Shown: in pieces, positions 51,520 to 59,529 of the stretch
Numbering within the stretch: position 1 is the first letter of the stretch
How the letters are laid out: every line of letters starts with the position of its first letter
Notes under the pieces: generated by a model
The model's input: the letters and a program-made list of their open reading frames with translations, nothing else
The model's database searches: none
Told to the model about the DNA's origin: nothing
Assembly: GCF_003355495.1 (NCBI RefSeq)
Contig: NZ_CP031337.1
Span: forward strand, 1,307,001-1,371,000
Source of the DNA: Crenobacter cavernae
Lineage (GTDB): Bacteria > Pseudomonadota > Gammaproteobacteria > Burkholderiales > Chromobacteriaceae
Reading direction: 5' to 3'
Length of the DNA: 64,000 nt
Position numbers and translations under genes: made by a program

Positions 51520-52986
51520 TCAACTGCGTTTACGGGCGCGCTTGGCGGTCAGGGTCGGGGCCGGCTCCTCTGCCTGGGCCTCTATGATTTTCGATGCGCC
51601 GGTCGGCGAGGCCGGGTCGGACTGCGCCAGGTAGGCGCTGCCGGCCATGACGCGGATGGGTACGATGGTGTGGCGCTGATCGATGCGCAGCGGCAACTGC
51701 TTGGTGCCGCTCGGTGTCTCGACGGTCAGCGTGTACTGGCCGTAGGCCAGCATCTGGCGGCCGATCGCGATCTGCTCGGGCAGGGTGCGCCACATGCGGT
51801 CGTCGGCCTGTTCGGTGACGACGGCGGCGACGCTGGTGAGCAAGCCGCCCAGCGGCCCGGCCTTGTCGTTCATCTCCTTCTGCAGCACGCTCTTGACGGT
51901 GGCGCGGATGGCGCTGCGCAGCAGGATGCCGGGCATATCGTCGCGCAGCGTGCGACGGGACATGGCGTCGAAGTCGGCGATCGGGCTGATGGCGATGTTC
52001 CGGCCGTTGACCACGATCTGGCGCGGGGCGATGTTGCCGCTCGTCTTGCCGATCACCGGGAAGGAGATCGGCGTCAGCACCAGGCCGCCGCCCATCGTCA
52101 CCGGCAGCGGCAGCGTGACCGAACGGCGCGCCGGGGCGCTGCCACTGGAGACCACGAACAGCACGTCGGACGCCTTGGCTTTCAGGCGGCGCGCGCGCGA
52201 GTCGAGGCCGCGCAAGCCCTCCTCAAGAACGGGAGTGCTCGGACGCAGCTCGATGGCTTGGCGATAGCCGGGCGCGGCGAGGCTCGGTTCGCGGTTGGCT
52301 TCGTAGACATAGCCGGCGAGGTAGTGGCTGAAGGCGTTCTGGTAGCCGTTCTTCAGCTTGAGCACGTCAGGCGCGTCGAGCGTTTCTACCGGATAGCCCT
52401 TGATGTTCTGGATGCTGGGCTGGCTGACGTTCTTGGCCTTCGCCTCATCTTCCAGCTTCGCATATTCCTTGTCGCGGAAATCCTTGATCAGCGCCTCGCG
52501 CTCGTGGGTCTTCTTGATCTCCACCCGCGCGAGGTCGAGTTTGCCGCCCAGCGCGTGGTTGAGGGCGAGATAGGTGCTCAGCATCACCTTCTCATAGTCG
52601 GTGCCCTCGTAACGGCGCGTCTTGTCGTTGAGCAGCACGCTGCCGACCTGCCCCATCACCTTGCCGGCGTTGGCGCGGTATTCGTCCTCCCATGCGCGGA
52701 TCTGCTGGTCGGCCTGCTGCCACGACGCGGTGCTAGCCGGAATGTCGTTCTTCAGCTGCTGCAACTGGCCGATCTCCATGTAGTAGAGCAGGTCCTTGCC
52801 GCTGCTCAGCAGGCCGCTGCTGTTGCTCTCGAGGCTGGCGATGGCGGTGTCGATCTGCCCCTGGTTGGCGGCGTTCAGCGAGCCTTGCAGCCGGCTGTTA
52901 TGGCTGCTGAGCGTGCCGCAACCGCTCAGCAGGCCGGCGGCCAGCAGCAGTGTGGCCGTCGTGGACAGGCGGGATGGGATGGTCAT
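51520..52986 (-). CDS. COG3014-type outer-membrane lipoprotein
   Basis: A 488-residue precursor with lipobox L-S-G-C (Cys about 23), an N-terminal helical, TPR-like half (A-I-A-S-L-E-S-N-S through H-Y-L-A-G-Y-V-Y-E-A-N-R-E-P) and a beta-rich C-terminal half. It matches the layout of the uncharacterised COG3014 lipoproteins that precede ycfL-lpoB in several gamma- and betaproteobacteria. First gene of the cluster; the promoter lies about 100 bp upstream. Probably an accessory factor of peptidoglycan synthesis, by association only. Confidence 0.78.
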   Translation of the reverse strand: MTIPSRLSTTATLLLAAGLLSGCGTLSSHNSRLQGSLNAANQGQIDTAIASLESNSSGLLSSGKDLLYYMEIGQLQQLKNDIPASTASWQQADQQIRAWEDEYRANAGKVMGQVGSVLLNDKTRRYEGTDYEKVMLSTYLALNHALGGKLDLARVEIKKTHEREALIKDFRDKEYAKLEDEAKAKNVSQPSIQNIKGYPVETLDAPDVLKLKNGYQNAFSHYLAGYVYEANREPSLAAPGYRQAIELRPSTPVLEEGLRGLDSRARRLKAKASDVLFVVSSGSAPARRSVTLPLPVTMGGGLVLTPISFPVIGKTSGNIAPRQIVVNGRNIAISPIADFDAMSRRTLRDDMPGILLRSAIRATVKSVLQKEMNDKAGPLGGLLTSVAAVVTEQADDRMWRTLPEQIAIGRQMLAYGQYTLTVETPSGTKQLPLRIDQRHTIVPIRVMAGSAYLAQSDPASPTGASKIIEAQAEEPAPTLTAKRARKRS

Positions 52987-53081
52987 GGGGACTCCTAGGC
53001 GGGAAGCGGACGAAAAAGGCTTTCCTGGCAGGAAGGAGACTCGTCAATCTGCATTCCCGATCAGGCGGCTGATCGGGCGCG

Positions 53082-53136
53082 ATTATAGTGTTAATAATTG
53101 TGGTAATGTAATTTTTTTGCATTTGGCATATGCAAA
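53082..53136 (-). promoter_or_regulatory. Promoter and upstream dyad of the COG3014-ycfL-lpoB cluster
   Basis: On the minus strand a TATAAT hexamer (53082-53087) stands about 95 bp before the ATG. Upstream of its -35 area lies a perfect inverted repeat TTTGCAT-7 nt-ATGCAAA (53116-53136) in AT-rich DNA, a possible activator or repressor site. Confidence 0.55.
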
Positions 53137-53165
53137 TATTGACTTGGTCTTCGCTGCCTTGGTCG

Positions 53166-53208
53166 CCGAAAAACGCAAGCCCCACCACCGTTGGCACGGT
53201 GTGGGGGC
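53166..53208 (-). terminator. Terminator after the Lrp-family gene
   Basis: On the minus strand GCCCCCACACCGTGCC and GGTGGTGGGGC pair around AAC and are followed by TTGCGTTTTTC. A smaller CTGAGCC/GGCTCAG hairpin at 53231-53248 overlaps the stop codon. Confidence 0.75.
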
Positions 53209-53244
53209 CTGGTCTTGAAGAACAGCTTGGCTGAGCCGTCTGGC

Positions 53245-53694
53245 TCAGTCTTCCAGCAGCTGCGCCGGCAGCCGCGGCGGGACCGGCGTGTCGACGACGA
53301 TCGACGTCTTGGTGTCGCCATACTGCATCAGCTTGCCGATCAGGTCCTGCAGCGCCGGCATGGCCGGCAGCGCGGTGCGGATCAGCAGCGCGCTGGTGCC
53401 GGTGATCGACACGCACTCGACCACCTCAGGCATTTCGCGCACGCGCTCGAGCACCATGCCGTACTCGCGGTGCTTCACCGTCAGTTCGATCACGCACAGG
53501 ATCGGCATGCCGATCTTGGCCGGGTCGATCGCGACGTGGTAGCCGGTGATCACGCCGGCGCGTTCGAGCTTCTCGACGCGGTCGGCCACCGCCGGCGCCG
53601 ACAGATTCACGCGGCGCGCCAGTTCGGCGAAGCGGATGCGCGCGTTTTCCGATAACGCGGCGAGGATTTTGCGATCGTATTTGTCTAGTTGCAC
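53245..53694 (-). CDS. Lrp/AsnC-family transcriptional regulator
   Basis: Feast/famine regulator. The 149-residue protein has the N-terminal L-D-x-x-D-R-K-I-L-A-A-L helix, a helix-turn-helix with R-R-V-N-L-S-A-P-A-V-A-D-R-V-E-K-L, the G-V-I-T-G-Y linker and a C-terminal RAM domain with V-V-E-C-V-S-I-T-G. The effector amino acid and targets cannot be told. It is divergent from the small-RNA candidate unit and may be regulated with it. Confidence 0.93.
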   Translation of the reverse strand: MQLDKYDRKILAALSENARIRFAELARRVNLSAPAVADRVEKLERAGVITGYHVAIDPAKIGMPILCVIELTVKHREYGMVLERVREMPEVVECVSITGTSALLIRTALPAMPALQDLIGKLMQYGDTKTSIVVDTPVPPRLPAQLLED

Positions 53695-53780
53695 TTCGAA
53701 AGTCTCATACTCTTAATCCCTTTGAAAATAAGACAAAACTGCACAGAAACCAATGGTTTCCATTATGCGGCGGGTGATCG

Positions 53781-53792
53781 ATTGTATACAAT
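53781..53792. promoter_or_regulatory. Palindrome ATTGTATACAAT overlapping a -10 box
   Basis: Perfect 12-bp palindrome with the TTGTATACAA core common among GntR (FadR/VanR-type) operators. It contains TATACAAT, a typical -10 in this genome (compare dusB and rnpB), so binding would block a rightward promoter. Confidence 0.6.
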
Positions 53793-53796
53793 AGCT

Positions 53797-53987
53797 TCAT
53801 CTCGATGCCTGTCCGGAGCTTGTTGCCTCTTGTTTCCCGGGCGGCCTCGATAGGGGCTGTTGTCTCTGGCTGCGCGTTCTGCCTACCGGTGCAATGGTTC
53901 TGGCGATCTCTTTGTCCCTGGTCCTTAAGTCAGGTTTGACGGAACGACCTTGCGGGTCCGCTTGTTTGAGCGGGCCCGTTTTTTTTG
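53797..53987 (+). ncRNA. Candidate small RNA or small-protein message upstream of phoB
   Basis: A unit of about 190 nt lies between the TATACAAT box and a strong terminator (stem GGGTCCGCT/AGCGGGCCC with one wobble, 53954-53977, then eight T). It ends 130 bp before phoB and is not part of its transcript. It contains one short frame, 53805-53939 (44 residues, hydrophobic, with C-A-F-C), without a clear ribosome site. Either a non-coding RNA or a small membrane peptide is possible. I do not recognise it. Confidence 0.5.
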
Positions 53988-54056
53988 CCCCTCCGCCCCG
54001 CCGATCACGCGCCGCGCGCTGTTTTTTTCCGCGATCTGGCAGCCGTATCGCAAAAC

Positions 54057-54090
54057 ATGTCATATTTCTGTAACCGCCCGTTTCTATCCT
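54057..54090 (+). promoter_or_regulatory. PHO box and -10 of phoB
   Basis: ATGTCATATTTCTGTAAC (54057-54074) matches the PHO-box consensus at 16 of 18 positions, two 7-bp half sites with a 4-bp AT spacer. TATCCT 11 bp downstream (54085-54090) is a suitable -10, so the box replaces the -35 as in E. coli. It predicts PhoB autoactivation. Confidence 0.85.
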
Positions 54091-54118
54091 TGCCACAGTT
54101 TCTAAACAGGGTCACACC

Positions 54119-54808
54119 ATGCCTGCCAATATTCTGCTGGTCGAAGACGAACCGGCGATCCAGGAATTGATTGCCTTCAACCTGACGCAGGCCGGTCACC
54201 ATGTGCTGCGTGCCAGCACCGCCGAAGCGGCGCTGACGCTGGTGAAGAACGCCTTGCCCGACCTCGTGCTGCTCGACTGGATGCTGCCGGGCGCATCGGG
54301 CATCGACATCGCCAGGAAGCTGCGCTCGGACGACCGCACCAAGCATGTACCGATCATCATGCTGACCGCGCGTTCGGACGAGCAGGACAAGGTCGTCGGC
54401 CTCGAGACCGGCGCCGACGACTACATCACCAAGCCGTTCTCGCCGCGCGAACTGTTGGCGCGCATCAAGGCGGTGCTGCGCCGTCGCGCGCCGCAGATGA
54501 CCGACGACGCGGTCGAGGTGAAGGGGCTGAGGCTCGACCCGGTCACGCACCGCGTGTCCGGCCACGAGAACACCATCGACCTCGGCCCGACCGAATTCCG
54601 CCTGCTTCACTTCTTCATGACGCACCCGGAACGCGTGCACTCGCGTTCGCAATTGCTCGATCAGGTGTGGGGCGACCATGTGTTCGTCGAGGAGCGTACC
54701 GTCGACGTGCACATCCGGCGTCTCAGGAGCGCGCTCGAGCCATCCGGCCACGCGGAGCTGATCCAGACCGTGCGCGGCACCGGCTACCGATTCTCGACCC
54801 AGGCGTGA
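54119..54808 (+). CDS. phoB: Phosphate regulon response regulator PhoB
   Basis: Activated by PhoR under phosphate limitation. The 229-residue OmpR-type regulator has a receiver domain with D9-E10, the phospho-acceptor D53 in L-L-D-W-M-L-P-G, the T-A-R switch and I-T-K-P-F, and a winged-helix domain with F-R-L-L-H-F-F-M-T-H-P-E-R-V and R-T-V-D-V-H-I-R-R-L-R. It is preceded by a PHO box and is followed by phoR after 6 bp. Confidence 0.96.
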   Translation: MPANILLVEDEPAIQELIAFNLTQAGHHVLRASTAEAALTLVKNALPDLVLLDWMLPGASGIDIARKLRSDDRTKHVPIIMLTARSDEQDKVVGLETGADDYITKPFSPRELLARIKAVLRRRAPQMTDDAVEVKGLRLDPVTHRVSGHENTIDLGPTEFRLLHFFMTHPERVHSRSQLLDQVWGDHVFVEERTVDVHIRRLRSALEPSGHAELIQTVRGTGYRFSTQA

Positions 54809-54814
54809 GGCCCG

Positions 54815-56116
54815 ATGCGTGAATTCCTGCAGCGCACCCTGATCGGTGTCGTCGTCGTCGGCTTCTTCACTCTCCTCGTGTGGGGGGCGCTCGGCGCGGT
54901 CCAGGCGCTGTGGCTGGCGCTGACCGTCGTCGTCCTGTGGTTGTCCTTCCACCTGTATCACATCGCGCTGTTGCTGCGCTGGCTCAAGCACCCGGGCTCC
55001 GAGCGCGTGCCCGACGGCTTCGGTTCCTGGCACATGGTGTTCATGACGCTGTACCGCCAGGCGCGCGCGCAGACGCAGAACAAGAAGAAGCTGACCAACG
55101 TGCTCGAGCGCTTCATCAGCGCCGGCGAGGCGATGCCCGACGGCGTGGTCGTGCTCGACGAACATGACCGCATCGAGTGGCTGAACCCGTCTGCGGTCGA
55201 ACACCTGGGGCTCAACCGCAAGGAAGACGTCGGCAACCAGATCCTCAACCTGATCCGCCAGCCGAACTTCCACGCCTACATGAGCGGCGACAGCTTCTCG
55301 CAACCGTTGATCCTGCGCTTCGTGCAGCCGTCCGAGCGCGTGCTGGCTATCCAGCTGGTGCCGTTCGATTCGACGCGCAAGCTCTTGCTGTCGCGCGACA
55401 TCACGCAGATCGAGCGCGTGCAGACGGTGCACCGCGACTTCGTCGCCAACGTGTCGCACGAGTTGAGGACGCCATTAACCGTGATCGGCGGTTTCCTCGA
55501 GACCTTCGCCGACATGGACGAGCCCGACGTCGGCATGCTCAAGCAGTTCATGCCGATGATGCTCGACCAGACGCGGCGCATGCAGAGTCTGGTCGAAGAC
55601 CTGCTGACGCTGTCGCGGCTCGAGAACAGCCCGAAGGCGGTGCCGAACGAGAAGGTCAACATGGACGAGCTGCTCGCGACGCTGCGCGCCGAGGCCGAGG
55701 GCCTGTCGCGGGGCCGGCACAAGGTCGTGTTCGATAAGGCTTCGGCGCGATGGCTGTGGGGCAGCGCGAGCGAATTGCACTCGGCGTTCGGCAACCTGGT
55801 GTCGAACGCGATCCGCTACACGCCCGAGGGCGGCACGGTGACGCTCGCTTGGCGCGATGCCGGCGAGAAGGCGGTGTTCTCGGTGTCCGACACCGGCATC
55901 GGCATCCCGCGCGAACACATCCCGCGCCTGACCGAACGCTTCTACCGCGTCGACCGCGGCCGCTCGCGCGGCAACGGCGGCACCGGGCTGGGGCTCGCCA
56001 TCGTCAAGCACGTGCTGGCGCGCCACCACGCCAAGCTCGAGATCGCGAGCGAGGCCGACAAGGGCAGCACCTTCAGCGTGGTGTTCGGCGCCGAAAGGTT
56101 GGCCGAGGCCGAATAG
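54815..56116 (+). CDS. phoR: Phosphate regulon sensor kinase PhoR
   Basis: Membrane histidine kinase acting with PhoB and normally inhibited through PhoU and the Pst transporter, which are not in this window. The 433-residue protein has two membrane helices near the N-terminus (about 8-60), a PAS domain (about 100-190, G-V-V-V-L-D-E-H-D-R-I-E-W-L-N), the H-box F-V-A-N-V-S-H-E-L-R-T-P-L (His 215) and ATP-binding N, G1 and G2 boxes (N-A-I-R-Y-T-P-E-G-G, D-T-G-I-G-I, G-T-G-L-G-L-A-I-V). Its last codons, Arg-Leu-Ala-Glu-Ala-Glu-stop, are made by a repeat copy. Confidence 0.96.
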   Translation: MREFLQRTLIGVVVVGFFTLLVWGALGAVQALWLALTVVVLWLSFHLYHIALLLRWLKHPGSERVPDGFGSWHMVFMTLYRQARAQTQNKKKLTNVLERFISAGEAMPDGVVVLDEHDRIEWLNPSAVEHLGLNRKEDVGNQILNLIRQPNFHAYMSGDSFSQPLILRFVQPSERVLAIQLVPFDSTRKLLLSRDITQIERVQTVHRDFVANVSHELRTPLTVIGGFLETFADMDEPDVGMLKQFMPMMLDQTRRMQSLVEDLLTLSRLENSPKAVPNEKVNMDELLATLRAEAEGLSRGRHKVVFDKASARWLWGSASELHSAFGNLVSNAIRYTPEGGTVTLAWRDAGEKAVFSVSDTGIGIPREHIPRLTERFYRVDRGRSRGNGGTGLGLAIVKHVLARHHAKLEIASEADKGSTFSVVFGAERLAEAE

Positions 56117-56130
56117 GCTCGGCCAACCTT
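56095..56130. repeat. Facing pair of full repeats at the end of phoR
   Basis: AAGGTTGGCCGAG (56095-56107) and CTCGGCCAACCTT (56118-56130) face each other over a 10-nt spacer, giving a 13-bp stem. The left arm and spacer encode the phoR C-terminus and stop. A terminator role is likely though the T run is missing. Confidence 0.9.
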
Positions 56131-56234
56131 GGCGGTGAAATGCGGTCGAAGCTTAAGGGCGGCCACCGGCTTGGCCCGGCGTGCCGCCCGCGTTACGATG
56201 ACACGACAATAACGACCGTCCCCGGGATATCGCC

Positions 56235-57296
56235 ATGAACCGTTTGCAAGCCATCCGCCCGTTCGGCCAGCGCATCTGGCTGGACAACCTGTCCCGCGAG
56301 CTGCTCGCGTCCGGCGAGCTCGCCCGCCTCGTCGCCGAGGACGGCATCGCCGGCGTGACCTCGAACCCGACCATCTTCCACAAGGCGATCGGCAGCGATC
56401 CGCGCTACCGGGACGACCTCAATGCGCTCAAGCTGCGCGCGCTGAACGCCGAGCAGACGTACGAGGCGCTGGTGGTGCCCGACGTGCAGGCAGCGTGCGA
56501 CCTGATGGCCGGACAATACGCCGCGAGCCACGGCGACGACGGCTACGTCAGCCTCGAAGTATCGCCGCTGTTGGCCGACGACGTCGAAGGCACGCTGGAG
56601 GCAGCGCGCCGCCTGTGGGCGGCGGTCAAGCGCCCGAACCTGATGATCAAGATCCCGGCAACAAAGGCCGGCGTGACGGCGCTCGCTCACCTGATCCGCG
56701 AGGGCGTCAACGTCAACGTCACGCTGCTGTTCAGCCTCACGCAGGTCGAGGCGGTGTGGGACGCGTACATCGCCGGTCTTTCCGCCCGCCACGACGACGG
56801 CGAGCCGCTGGGCCACGTGAAGGCGGTGGCGAGCTTCTTCCTGTCGCGCGTCGACAGCGCGATCGATGCGGCGCTGCCGGCATCGCTGCAGGGCAAGGGT
56901 GCAATCGCGCTGGCGAAGAGCGCGTACGCGCGCTATCTCGAGCGCTTCCACGGCGCCGAATTCGCCGCGCTCAAGGCATCCGGCGCGCGCCCGCAATACC
57001 TGCTGTGGGCGAGCACCGGCACCAAGAACCCGGCCTACCGCGACGTACTCTATGTCGAGGCGCTGATCGGCCCGGAAACGGTCAACACCGTGCCCGATGC
57101 GACGCTCGCGGCCTTCCGCGACCATGGCGAAGCGGCCGACGCGCTGACCGGCGCCGACTTCACCGCCGAGAAGCAAACGTTGGCCGAGATCGAGGCGGCC
57201 GGCGTGAACTGGGAAGACCTCGGCGCGCGCCTGCAGCAGAACGGCCTCGCGCTGTTCGCGGATTCCTACCTCGCGCTATTGAAGCTGACCGCGTGA
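56235..57296 (+). CDS. tal: Transaldolase
   Basis: Pentose phosphate enzyme exchanging dihydroxyacetone between sugar phosphates. The 353-residue product has the conserved G-V-T-S-N-P-T-I-F motif near residue 40, Y-V-S-L-E-V-S-P, the Schiff-base lysine in M-I-K-I-P-A-T, and L-W-A-S-T-G-T-K-N-P. It belongs to the longer TalB-like subgroup often found alone or fused to phosphoglucose isomerase; no fusion is seen here. Repeat copy at 57179-57188 (Thr-Leu-Ala-Glu). Confidence 0.95.
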   Translation: MNRLQAIRPFGQRIWLDNLSRELLASGELARLVAEDGIAGVTSNPTIFHKAIGSDPRYRDDLNALKLRALNAEQTYEALVVPDVQAACDLMAGQYAASHGDDGYVSLEVSPLLADDVEGTLEAARRLWAAVKRPNLMIKIPATKAGVTALAHLIREGVNVNVTLLFSLTQVEAVWDAYIAGLSARHDDGEPLGHVKAVASFFLSRVDSAIDAALPASLQGKGAIALAKSAYARYLERFHGAEFAALKASGARPQYLLWASTGTKNPAYRDVLYVEALIGPETVNTVPDATLAAFRDHGEAADALTGADFTAEKQTLAEIEAAGVNWEDLGARLQQNGLALFADSYLALLKLTA

Positions 57297-57318
57297 CGCG
57301 TCGGTGAGATAGGGAAGG

Positions 57319-57350
57319 GGGCGGCTGTCAGCCGCCCTCTTTGTTTTTAG
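57319..57350. terminator. Terminator between tal and the DUF2784 gene
   Basis: Stem GGGCGGCT/AGCCGCCC around GTC, then CTCTTTGTTTTT, 22 nt after tal. Its right part overlaps the end of the convergent DUF2784 gene. Confidence 0.8.
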
Positions 57351-57705
57351 TGCGTCTCCACGCGACGAAGCCGTACACCGCTGCGTTGACCGCGATGACG
57401 AAGAGCGCGAGCCAGGTCTGCAGGCCGGCCGTCAGTGCGTCCGGGTAGATCAGCGGCAGTAGATAGTGCTCGACGAAGCCGCCGTCATAACCCGCTTCGC
57501 CCGCTGCGCGTCTCAGTGCGTTCTCGAGCGGCGTGAGCGGGCAGGCCCAGTGCATCGTTTCGACCGTGACGCCCCAGGCGAACGCCGGCAGGTGCAGCCA
57601 CGCCACGCGTGGCCAGCGCAGCGCCAACAGGCCGCCTAACATCACGAAGACGATGAACGCGAGGTGGACGAAGACCACCGCGTCGGCGGCGAGACGGTAC
57701 GGCAT
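57328..57705 (-). CDS. DUF2784 membrane protein
   Basis: A 125-residue protein with about three to four membrane helices and the family pattern A-D-x-V-V-F-V-H-L-A-F-I-V-F-V near residue 10, R-W-P-R-V-A-W-L-H-L, the conserved E-T-M-H-W-A-C-P-L-T-P-L-E-N segment (about 49-62) and P-L-I-Y-P near residue 85. Function unknown. It follows the hemerythrin gene by 6 bp, so the two are probably co-transcribed. Confidence 0.88.
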   Translation of the reverse strand: MPYRLAADAVVFVHLAFIVFVMLGGLLALRWPRVAWLHLPAFAWGVTVETMHWACPLTPLENALRRAAGEAGYDGGFVEHYLLPLIYPDALTAGLQTWLALFVIAVNAAVYGFVAWRRTKNKEGG

Positions 57706-57711
57706 ATCGGT

Positions 57712-58242
57712 CTAGAACGGCCGCGCCTGCCGCCGCGCCGCCATGCGCGAGCCGGCGGCGGCGAGCTCGTCGGGGGTGATCAGGTGCGCGGCCAGCGGGA
57801 ACAGCCATTCTTCCTCGAACGCGATGTGAGCGCGGTAGTCGCCGACGTAGGACGCGACCAGTTCAGCCGGCAGTTCTGCCGCCTCGCCTGAGGCGACGCG
57901 CTCGAGCGCCGGGCGCAGCGCCTGCCACTGCTCGACGAAAACTTCGTGCTCGCGGTGCAAACGGATGAGCGCCTCGGCGGCGCCCGGGTCGCGCTCGCGC
58001 AACAGCGGAAACAGCTCGTCCTCCTCGTCCTGATGGTGGTGCGGTCCGGCGTGATCGAAATAGCGCAGGATGGCGCGCGCGGCGTCGATCGCGTTCTCGT
58101 CCGCGCCGTGCATTTTCAGGTGCTCGGGCAGCGCGGTGAGCATCTTGCAGAAGCGGCGCAGCTTGTCGTGACAGGCGGCGAGCATCTCGAGCGGCTCGTC
58201 GAACGACGGCGCGGGGCGGGGCAGCGAATCGGTGAGCGGCAT
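57712..58242 (-). CDS. Hemerythrin HHE-domain protein
   Basis: A 176-residue four-helix protein with metal-ligand-type motifs in order: H-D-K-L-R-R-F (about 26-32), H-H-H-Q-D-E-E-D-E-L-F-P (about 66-77), H-R-E-H-E-V-F (about 92-98) and H-I-A-F-E-E-E-W-L-F-P. These suit a di-iron centre binding oxygen or nitric oxide, though the role is unknown. AGGAGG 5 nt upstream supports the ATG at 58242; a longer frame reaching upstream is not needed. Confidence 0.9.
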   Translation of the reverse strand: MPLTDSLPRPAPSFDEPLEMLAACHDKLRRFCKMLTALPEHLKMHGADENAIDAARAILRYFDHAGPHHHQDEEDELFPLLRERDPGAAEALIRLHREHEVFVEQWQALRPALERVASGEAAELPAELVASYVGDYRAHIAFEEEWLFPLAAHLITPDELAAAGSRMAARRQARPF

Positions 58243-58313
58243 GGCGGCCTCCTGGGACGATAAGGATAGTGTAGGTCCAAGGCGCCACGCGACGAAGCTC
58301 GGCTCGCGCGAGG

Positions 58314-58697
58314 CTAGCCTACGGTGAGCAACTCGAGCACGTGGCCGTCGGGGTCGCAAAAGTACACGCCGCGTCCTCCCGCGCGATGGTTGATCTTCAT
58401 GTCTTCCCGGGAATAAGGCTCGCTTCCGTAGCGGATGCCTTCCGCCTCGATACGCACGAAGATCGCGTCGAATTCCTGTTCGCTGACCTTGAACGCATAG
58501 TGGAGCACTGGCAGCGGCCCGTCGTCCCGGTCGGACCAGTCGCCGAAGTCGAGCGTCAGCGCGTCGTTGACCCGCACCGGCGCGAAATAGCCGACCGCCT
58601 CTTCATCGAACGAAAGCCCGAGAATCCTCGCGAAGAATCTCGCCGACGCGACCTTGTCGCGCGCCGGGACGATGGTGTGGTTGAGTTCGATCGTCAT
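58314..58697 (-). CDS. VOC-family (glyoxalase/bleomycin-resistance fold) protein
   Basis: A 127-residue protein of two beta-alpha-beta-beta-beta modules, beginning with the metal-ligand-type L-N-H-T-I-V-P-A-R-D-K and ending Y-F-C-D-P-D-G-H-V-L-E-L-L, the classic VOC C-terminus with the Glu ligand. The family includes dioxygenases, lyases and resistance proteins, and the substrate cannot be told. GAGGAGAGG precedes the ATG at 58697. Confidence 0.87.
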   Translation of the reverse strand: MTIELNHTIVPARDKVASARFFARILGLSFDEEAVGYFAPVRVNDALTLDFGDWSDRDDGPLPVLHYAFKVSEQEFDAIFVRIEAEGIRYGSEPYSREDMKINHRAGGRGVYFCDPDGHVLELLTVG

Positions 58698-58835
58698 GGT
58701 CCTCTCCTCGTGAGCTATAGACCCGCTGCGCGCCGATTCGATCTCGATCGCTGCGCCAAAGGTCGGCCGAGCCAACGCTTCCTGACGCGCGCGCGCTGCG
58801 TTACGCTGTCGGCTGTCCTTCGATCCTCCGCCCCC

Positions 58836-59384
58836 ATGAGCCTGACCCTAGACGAATCCGGCTGGGTGCGCCCGGCGCGCCACGTGATCAGCCCCAACTG
58901 CGACGACTATCCGGGCGGTGAGCGGCCGAGCCTGCTCGTCGTGCACAACATCAGCCTGCCGCCGAGCGAGTACGGCGGGCCGGGCGTCGAAGCGCTGTTC
59001 ACCAACGCGCTCGACGCAGGTGAGCACCCGTACTACGCCGGCATCGTGCAGCTCAGGGTGTCGGCGCACTTCTTTATTAGACGCGACGGGGAACTGGTGC
59101 AGTTCGTTCCGGCCACGCGCCGCGCGTGGCACGCCGGCGCGTCGAGCTTCTGCGGGCGAGAGCGCTGCAACGACTTCTCGCTCGGCGTAGAGATGGAAGG
59201 TTCGGACTTCGAGCCGTTCGCCGACGCGCAATACGCCACGTTGGCCGAGCTGGCCGTCCTGCTCAAGCGCGAGCTGCCGCTGACCGCGATCACCGGCCAT
59301 TCCGACATCGCGCCCGGCCGCAAGACCGACCCCGGCCCCTTCTTCGACTGGGAGCGCATCCGGCCGCTGTTCGAGTCCGCCTGA
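58836..59384 (+). CDS. ampD: N-acetylmuramoyl-L-alanine amidase AmpD
   Basis: Cytoplasmic zinc amidase that recycles anhydro-muropeptides; its loss derepresses AmpC-type beta-lactamases where ampR is present. The 182-residue product has the zinc ligands H37 (V-V-H-N-I-S), H155 and D165 (G-H-S-D-I-A-P-G-R-K-T-D-P-G) and the family segment A-S-S-F-x-G-R-x-x-C-N-D-F-S-L-G-V-E. No signal peptide is present, as expected. The repeat copy at 59240-59249 reads Thr-Leu-Ala-Glu-Leu. Confidence 0.95.
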   Translation: MSLTLDESGWVRPARHVISPNCDDYPGGERPSLLVVHNISLPPSEYGGPGVEALFTNALDAGEHPYYAGIVQLRVSAHFFIRRDGELVQFVPATRRAWHAGASSFCGRERCNDFSLGVEMEGSDFEPFADAQYATLAELAVLLKRELPLTAITGHSDIAPGRKTDPGPFFDWERIRPLFESA

Positions 59385-59529
59385 CGTTGGGCGCGTCCCG
59401 CTGCCGCCGGGCAGCAGTCGCAGGCGTCGTGTTCTGATGGAAAAAAGAATAAATGGTAGGAAAAAGTCACGTTTTTGTCATATGTCGCGACTAAGCTCGA
59501 ACGCTTCGTGATTCGCCCTTTTTCCCGCC

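Noticed and set aside
53231..53248. GCCGTCTG, resembling the Neisseria DUS GCCGTCTGAA
   Set aside because: It is one isolated, inexact match inside a hairpin; no exact canonical DUS was seen in the window.
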